Shown here piece after piece: positions 29,704-33,530 of a DNA stretch of 33,530 nucleotides. This DNA is from Streptomyces aurantiacus (lineage in GTDB: Bacteria > Actinomycetota > Actinomycetes > Streptomycetales > Streptomycetaceae): NCBI RefSeq assembly GCF_001418335.1, contig NZ_LIPP01000222.1:15347-48876 (forward strand), read 5' to 3'. The notes beneath the pieces are model-generated. The model was not told the origin of the DNA, did no database searches, and saw only the letters and a program-made list of their open reading frames with translations. Position 1 is the stretch's first letter. Each line of letters starts with the position of its first letter. The translations under genes were made by a program, and so were the position numbers.

Positions 29704-30723
29704 GTGTTGGCGATGGATGCCACGGGGAGCGCCAGGGGAAGCGCCGGACCGGGGGCCGACGGACCGAGGAGGAACTTCTTCGTGGACGTCACGGCCCCGA
29801 GCGCCGCGCGGGACGGGTTCGACGTCTTCCGGCGCGCGTGGGAGGGACAGACCGGTGAGTGGCTCCCGCTGCCGCCCCTGGAGCCGCTCGGACCGGATGG
29901 TTTCCGCGTCAGGGTCCGTGCGTCGAAGGTGCACGACGCGGTGATCGCGGACCTCTACGGTGAGTCGATCACCGGCGGCACCCGGGGTGCTTCCCACCAG
30001 CTCGACGACCGGGTCCTGGTGCATGTGATGCAGCGGGGCAACTGGCGCTTCGTCCGTCCGCGCGACCAGGTCGAGGCCACCGTACCGGCCGGGCGGTTCA
30101 TCGCGCGGCACAACGGCCCTCCGGTGCGCTTCGAGGTGCAGCCGCGTACGAGAGCAAAGGTGCTGATCCTTCCGGCCGCGCCGCTCAGGCCCCTGATCGG
30201 CGACCGGGCGACCGTCGGGTCGGTCGAATCGGCGGAGGTACGTCTGCTCATGGCGTACGTCGGGATCGTCGAGACGACACTGAACGACCTCTCCTCCGCC
30301 GGTGTGCAGGCCGCCCGCGCCTCTCTGCTGGAGCTGGTCAAGGGGGTGCTTGTGCAGGCGTTCGACGACAGTGAGCCCCGGCTGGCCCCCGCGTTGGCCC
30401 AGGCGGCCAAGGACATCGTGGACAGCCGCCTCATCGATCCCGAGCTCTCCCCTGCGGCCCTGGCCCGCGAACTCAAGGTCTCCGTACGGACGTTGTACCG
30501 GGCGTTCGCCGCGACCGAGGAGTCGGTGACCTCGTACATCCGCCGCAGAAGGCTGGAACAGGCCAAGCTCGAACTGGCGGCACCGGTCGGCCGGCCGAGC
30601 ATCTCAGAACTCGCCGCGCACTGGCGGTTCGCCGACAGCAGTCACTTCATCCGTGCCTTCAGGAAGCAGTACGGCCAGACACCTACCGACTACGCCCGTT
30701 CAACCAGGCAGACCGACCGGTAA
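29704..30723 (+). CDS. AraC-family transcriptional regulator
   Basis: 339 residues from GTG 29704, five bases after AGGGAG; an ATG at 29713 is an alternative. The N-terminal part (about 20-190) is an AraC-binding-like cupin (NFFVDVTAPSAARDGFDVFR through VLVHVMQRGNWRFVRPRD). Two helix-turn-helix motifs follow (LSPAALARELKVSVRTLYRAF and SISELAAHWRFADSSHFIRA) and the protein ends with the typical FRKQYGQTPTDYARS. It faces the O-methyltransferase gene and lies 197 bases before GH27 on the same strand; either could be its target. I saw no GACAACGTTGTC site before GH27, so GH27 may be under this regulator instead. Confidence 0.93.
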   Translation: MLAMDATGSARGSAGPGADGPRRNFFVDVTAPSAARDGFDVFRRAWEGQTGEWLPLPPLEPLGPDGFRVRVRASKVHDAVIADLYGESITGGTRGASHQLDDRVLVHVMQRGNWRFVRPRDQVEATVPAGRFIARHNGPPVRFEVQPRTRAKVLILPAAPLRPLIGDRATVGSVESAEVRLLMAYVGIVETTLNDLSSAGVQAARASLLELVKGVLVQAFDDSEPRLAPALAQAAKDIVDSRLIDPELSPAALARELKVSVRTLYRAFAATEESVTSYIRRRRLEQAKLELAAPVGRPSISELAAHWRFADSSHFIRAFRKQYGQTPTDYARSTRQTDR

Positions 30724-30920
30724 CCATGTCGGAACTTCAAACATTCTTCACCATGCTTACGACAATCTCAGCCACCACCGGGTGCCTTGGGAAACTCCGT
30801 GCCGAACAAGCCCGCATAGTCAAACCTCTTCCAACAAAGTCAGACAGTCCTTAGCCTCATCGCTCAGCAGGTCGCACCAAGGAAGCACTCCAGGACGCCT
30901 GATGAGGGAGATACGCGCAG

Positions 30921-32978
30921 ATGCCTCACACTCCCGGGTGGAGAACCCGCCCCGGCTCTTTCGTACGCACCGCACTCGCGACGCTCGGCGCCGGACTGCT
31001 GTGCGCCACGGCACTCGGCTCGCCGGCTCTCGCCACCACGGGCGCCCTGGAGGAGACCCGTACCTCTGCCGCGTCATCGACCGCGCGTGACGACCAGCCG
31101 GCGCTGACGCCTCCGATGGGATTCAACAACTGGAACTCGACCCACTGCCGGGCGGAGTTCGACGAAGAGATGGTCAAGGGTATGGCCGACCTCTTCGTGC
31201 AGAAGGGGCTCAAGGACGTCGGGTACGAGTACATCAACCTCGACGACTGCTGGGCCCTGCCCGAACGGGACGCCGCCGGCAAGCTCGTACCGGATCCGGC
31301 ACGGTTCCCGCACGGCATCAAGGCTGTCGCCGACTACGTGCACACCAAGGGTCTGAAGTTCGGTATCTACACCAGCGCCGGCACCAAGACCTGCAGTGAC
31401 ATCGGCTTCCCCGGCGCGCTCGGCCACGAGTTCAGCGACGCCCAGCAGTTCGCCGACTGGGGTGTCGACTACCTCAAGTACGACAACTGCAACAACCAGG
31501 GCGTGGACGCGAAGCAGCGCTACACCACCATGCGCGACGCGCTGAAGGCCACCGGCCGGCCGATTCTCTACAGCATCTGCGAGTGGGGCGAGAACAAGCC
31601 CTGGGAGTGGGCGAGGGGCGTCGGTCAGTCCTGGCGTACGACGGGCGACATCAGCGACAGCTGGGACTCCATGCTGTCGATCATGAAGAAGAACCTGCCG
31701 CTGGACGAGTACGCCGGTCCGGGCGGCTGGAACGACCCGGACATGCTGGAGGTCGGCAACGGCGGCATGACCGACACCGAGTACCGCACGCACTTCTCCA
31801 TGTGGTCGGTCATGGCCGCGCCTCTGCTCATCGGCTCGGACCTCCGCTCGGCACCCCAGTCGGCCTTCGACATCCTCTCGAACGAGGAGGTCATCGCCGT
31901 CGACCAGGACGTACTGGGTAAGCAGGGCGGCGTGGTCAGCTCCGAGAACGGCCGCTGGGTGGTGGCGAAGCAACTGGCCGACGGCAGCCGGGCGGTGGCG
32001 CTCTTCAACGAGAGCAACACGCCGCAGCGGATCTCCACCACGACGAGTGCGGTCGGCCTGCCGCACGCGGCCGGGTACCGGGTACGGGACCTGTGGCAGC
32101 ACCGCGACACCCACACGGCGGGCAGGATCTCGGCGACGGTGCCCGCGCACGGAACCGTGCTGGTGCGGGTGAGCCCCGACCGCGACTGGGCCGCGTTGCC
32201 GCCCGCGGTGGACTCCGGAGTGGACGGCAGCGCGATCGCCGAAGCGGGAAATGAAGTACGGCTCACCGCGGTCACCGAGAACCTCGGACGCCGCCCGGTA
32301 CGTTCCCTGTCCACCGACCTCACCGGCCCCGAGGGATGGCGGCTGCAGGCCGACTCCCGCCCCGGCACCCGGCTGCTCAACGGTGGCGCGACGCTCCGGA
32401 CGATCTGGCGGGCGACGGTTCCGGAGGCCACAGAACCCGGCACCTACGACCTGGAACTCACCACGAAGTACCGCGAGCCGTCCGGGCAGCAGGTCAGCTC
32501 GGCCTCCCCGGTCCAGGTGCGGGTGTCCGTCGCTCCGGGCGGCGGCACGACCTACCTGAGCGACCTCACCCCGCTGGCCACGGCCAACGGCTGGGGACCG
32601 GTGGAGAAGAACCTGAGCAACGGCGAGAGCGCGGCCGGCGACGGCAAAACGCTCACCATCGGCGGCCGGACCTGGGCCAAGGGTCTCGGTGTGCACGCCG
32701 CCAGCAGCGTCGAGTACTACACGGCGGGGCGCTGTGAACGGATCACCGCCCTGGTCGGTCTCGACGACGAGACGGGCGAACGCGGCACCGTCACCTTCGA
32801 GATCCGCGCCGACGGCGAGCCCAAAGCCTCCACCGGCGTCCTCGGCAACTCCCAGGACGCACAGGAACTCGCCGCTGACGTGAGCGGTGCCGAGACGGTC
32901 ACCCTGACCGTCACCGACGGCGGCGACGGCATCGACTTCGACCACGCCGACTGGGCGGACCTGAAGGTCACTTGCTGA
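30921..32978 (+). CDS. secreted GH27 alpha-galactosidase-type enzyme with NEW3 and NPCBM modules
   Basis: 685 residues. A ribosome-binding site (GAGGGAGA) is ten bases before the ATG, and a signal peptide ends near residue 40. The GH27 barrel spans about 62-335: TPPMGFNNWN, INLDDCW (Asp108-Asp109 hold the galactose O4/O6 in relatives), nucleophile Asp188 in YLKYDNC, and acid/base Asp243 in WRTTGDISDSW. AGPGGWNDPDM is also conserved. The GH27 C-terminal sandwich runs to about 415, NEW3 spans about 425-545, and NPCBM about 545-685 (TTYLSDLTPLATANGWGPVE). The same NEW3-NPCBM tail ends the GH97 enzyme. Retention of the Asp pair favours alpha-galactosidase over the beta-L-arabinopyranosidase variant known in Streptomyces. 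It probably removes terminal galactose outside the cell. In the 197 bases upstream I see no palindrome or sure promoter. Confidence 0.94.
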   Translation: MPHTPGWRTRPGSFVRTALATLGAGLLCATALGSPALATTGALEETRTSAASSTARDDQPALTPPMGFNNWNSTHCRAEFDEEMVKGMADLFVQKGLKDVGYEYINLDDCWALPERDAAGKLVPDPARFPHGIKAVADYVHTKGLKFGIYTSAGTKTCSDIGFPGALGHEFSDAQQFADWGVDYLKYDNCNNQGVDAKQRYTTMRDALKATGRPILYSICEWGENKPWEWARGVGQSWRTTGDISDSWDSMLSIMKKNLPLDEYAGPGGWNDPDMLEVGNGGMTDTEYRTHFSMWSVMAAPLLIGSDLRSAPQSAFDILSNEEVIAVDQDVLGKQGGVVSSENGRWVVAKQLADGSRAVALFNESNTPQRISTTTSAVGLPHAAGYRVRDLWQHRDTHTAGRISATVPAHGTVLVRVSPDRDWAALPPAVDSGVDGSAIAEAGNEVRLTAVTENLGRRPVRSLSTDLTGPEGWRLQADSRPGTRLLNGGATLRTIWRATVPEATEPGTYDLELTTKYREPSGQQVSSASPVQVRVSVAPGGGTTYLSDLTPLATANGWGPVEKNLSNGESAAGDGKTLTIGGRTWAKGLGVHAASSVEYYTAGRCERITALVGLDDETGERGTVTFEIRADGEPKASTGVLGNSQDAQELAADVSGAETVTLTVTDGGDGIDFDHADWADLKVTC

Positions 32979-33055
32979 AAGCGTCCTTTCAGGGTCACCT
33001 GCTGAAGGTTGCCTGCTGAACGCTACGGTGGCCGGACCCGCTGGAGGGTCCGGCC
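32975..33055. terminator. double hairpin after GH27
   Basis: The first hairpin (CTGAAAG 32975-32981, CTTTCAG 32986-32992) overlaps the GH27 stop. The second has a 10-bp stem GGCCGGACCC (33030-33039) with GGGTCCGGCC (33046-33055) and ends 30 bases before the next gene. Between them TGCTGAA occurs three times (32973, 33000, 33014). Confidence 0.7.
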
Positions 33056-33085
33056 GAGGCGGGGACGACGAGGTGGGAGAAGCGT

Positions 33086-33530
33086 GTGATCGTCTGGGTC
33101 AACGGTGCGTTCGGCAGCGGGAAGAGCACGTTGGTGGATGAACTGCGTCCGCGTTGGCCCGAGGCGCTGGTCTTCGACCCGGAGATGGTCGGGTATGTGC
33201 TGCGCGAGATCGTCGAGGTGCCGACCGGCGATTTCCAGGATCTGCGACTGTGGCGGCGGCAGGTGACCGACCTGGCCGTGGGTCTCGTCCAGGAGTATCG
33301 ACGTCCCGTCCTGGTCCCCATGACGCTGGTCGACCCGAGGTACGTCGGCGAGATCTTCGGCGCGCTGAAGAACGCGGGCATCGTCGCCCATCACTTCTTC
33401 CTCAAGGTCTCGCCGGACGTCTTGGTACGGCGGATCGACGAACGAAGCTTCACCCCCGACGATCCCGCCAAGGACGAGCAGGTCCGGCAGTGGTGCAAGG
33501 ACAGGATCGAACCGTGCACGGCCGCGGCCG
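33086..33530 (+). CDS. TmrB-like P-loop ATPase (3' end outside window)
   Basis: 148 residues visible; the right end is cut. GTG 33086 follows GGGAGAA. The start IVWVNGAFGSGKSTLVDEL holds a Walker A loop, and the following FDPEMVGYVLREIV, DFQDLRLWRRQVTDLAVGL and PVLVPMTLVDPRYVGEIFGA stretches align, from memory, with Bacillus subtilis TmrB (IIWINGAFGSGKT..., YDPEKMGF, VPMTIVHPEY). TmrB is a membrane-associated ATP-binding protein that gives resistance to tunicamycin by binding it. The Streptomyces homologues are usually annotated as AAA ATPase or kinase-like, and resistance is not established here. It may also be a nucleoside-kinase-like enzyme. Confidence 0.85.
   Translation, partial: MIVWVNGAFGSGKSTLVDELRPRWPEALVFDPEMVGYVLREIVEVPTGDFQDLRLWRRQVTDLAVGLVQEYRRPVLVPMTLVDPRYVGEIFGALKNAGIVAHHFFLKVSPDVLVRRIDERSFTPDDPAKDEQVRQWCKDRIEPCTAAA

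Noticed and set aside
14209..30723. Possible secondary-metabolite gene cluster
   Set aside because: An ABM protein, SDRs and an O-methyltransferase are present, but each has its own regulator and there is no core synthase.
31074..32945. 623-residue minus-strand open frame opposite GH27
   Set aside because: No motifs and no ribosome-binding site; a shadow of GH27.
1..33530. Insertion sequences, phage genes or CRISPR arrays
   Set aside because: No transposase, integrase or regularly spaced repeat-spacer array is visible; the tandem repeats found are short and without unique spacers.

Overview
The window is high-GC actinobacterial DNA, most likely from Streptomyces or a close relative. The basis is strong third-position GC bias, frequent GTG starts, long GC-rich antisense open frames that are not genes, and protein families typical of that genus: multi-modular secreted glycosidases, MmyB-type XRE regulators, TerD, YceI, and a VanJ-like membrane hydrolase. 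I see no tRNA, rRNA, CRISPR array, transposase, phage gene or complete biosynthetic gene cluster. Both ends cut a gene: a sigma factor on the left and a TmrB-like ATPase on the right.

Left part (1-8 kb). An ECF-type sigma factor overlaps a small cysteine-containing membrane protein and is followed by an SDR oxidoreductase. A secreted GH43 glycosidase on the minus strand follows, with an unusually repeat-rich upstream region. Next is the 3' remnant of an SMP-30-like beta-propeller gene. A tightly overlapping minus-strand operon then encodes an OmpR-type response regulator, a histidine kinase with a 3x21-bp N-terminal repeat, and a VanJ-like endonuclease/exonuclease/phosphatase-fold membrane protein. 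A TerD protein follows.

Carbohydrate block (8.1-14.1 kb, plus 30.9-33 kb). A large Tat-type secreted protein with two discoidin modules and an unassigned catalytic region precedes a GH97 glycosidase with NEW3 and NPCBM modules. About 17 kb away is a GH27 alpha-galactosidase-type enzyme with the same NEW3-NPCBM tail. The GH43 gene and the discoidin-protein gene share an identical 12-bp palindrome, GACAACGTTGTC, in their leader regions, as expected for one LacI-family regulon; the repressor is not in the window. Together they suggest uptake-linked breakdown of a galactose- and arabinose-containing plant polysaccharide. That substrate is an inference.

Middle and right (14.2-30.7 kb). This is a series of small regulator-plus-enzyme modules: a carbon-nitrogen hydrolase and amino-acid permease operon facing a TetR; a GlxA-type AraC regulator facing an antibiotic-biosynthesis-monooxygenase-fold protein; three MmyB-type XRE regulators, two of them next to SDR genes; a decayed TetR gene; a DedA protein paired with a PAP2-like membrane protein that appears to lack catalytic residues; a TetR; YceI facing a TetR with twin operator-like sites; and a SAM-dependent O-methyltransferase facing an AraC regulator. 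Several regulator genes have a TANNNT hexamer 6-7 nt before the start codon, the pattern of leaderless transcripts.
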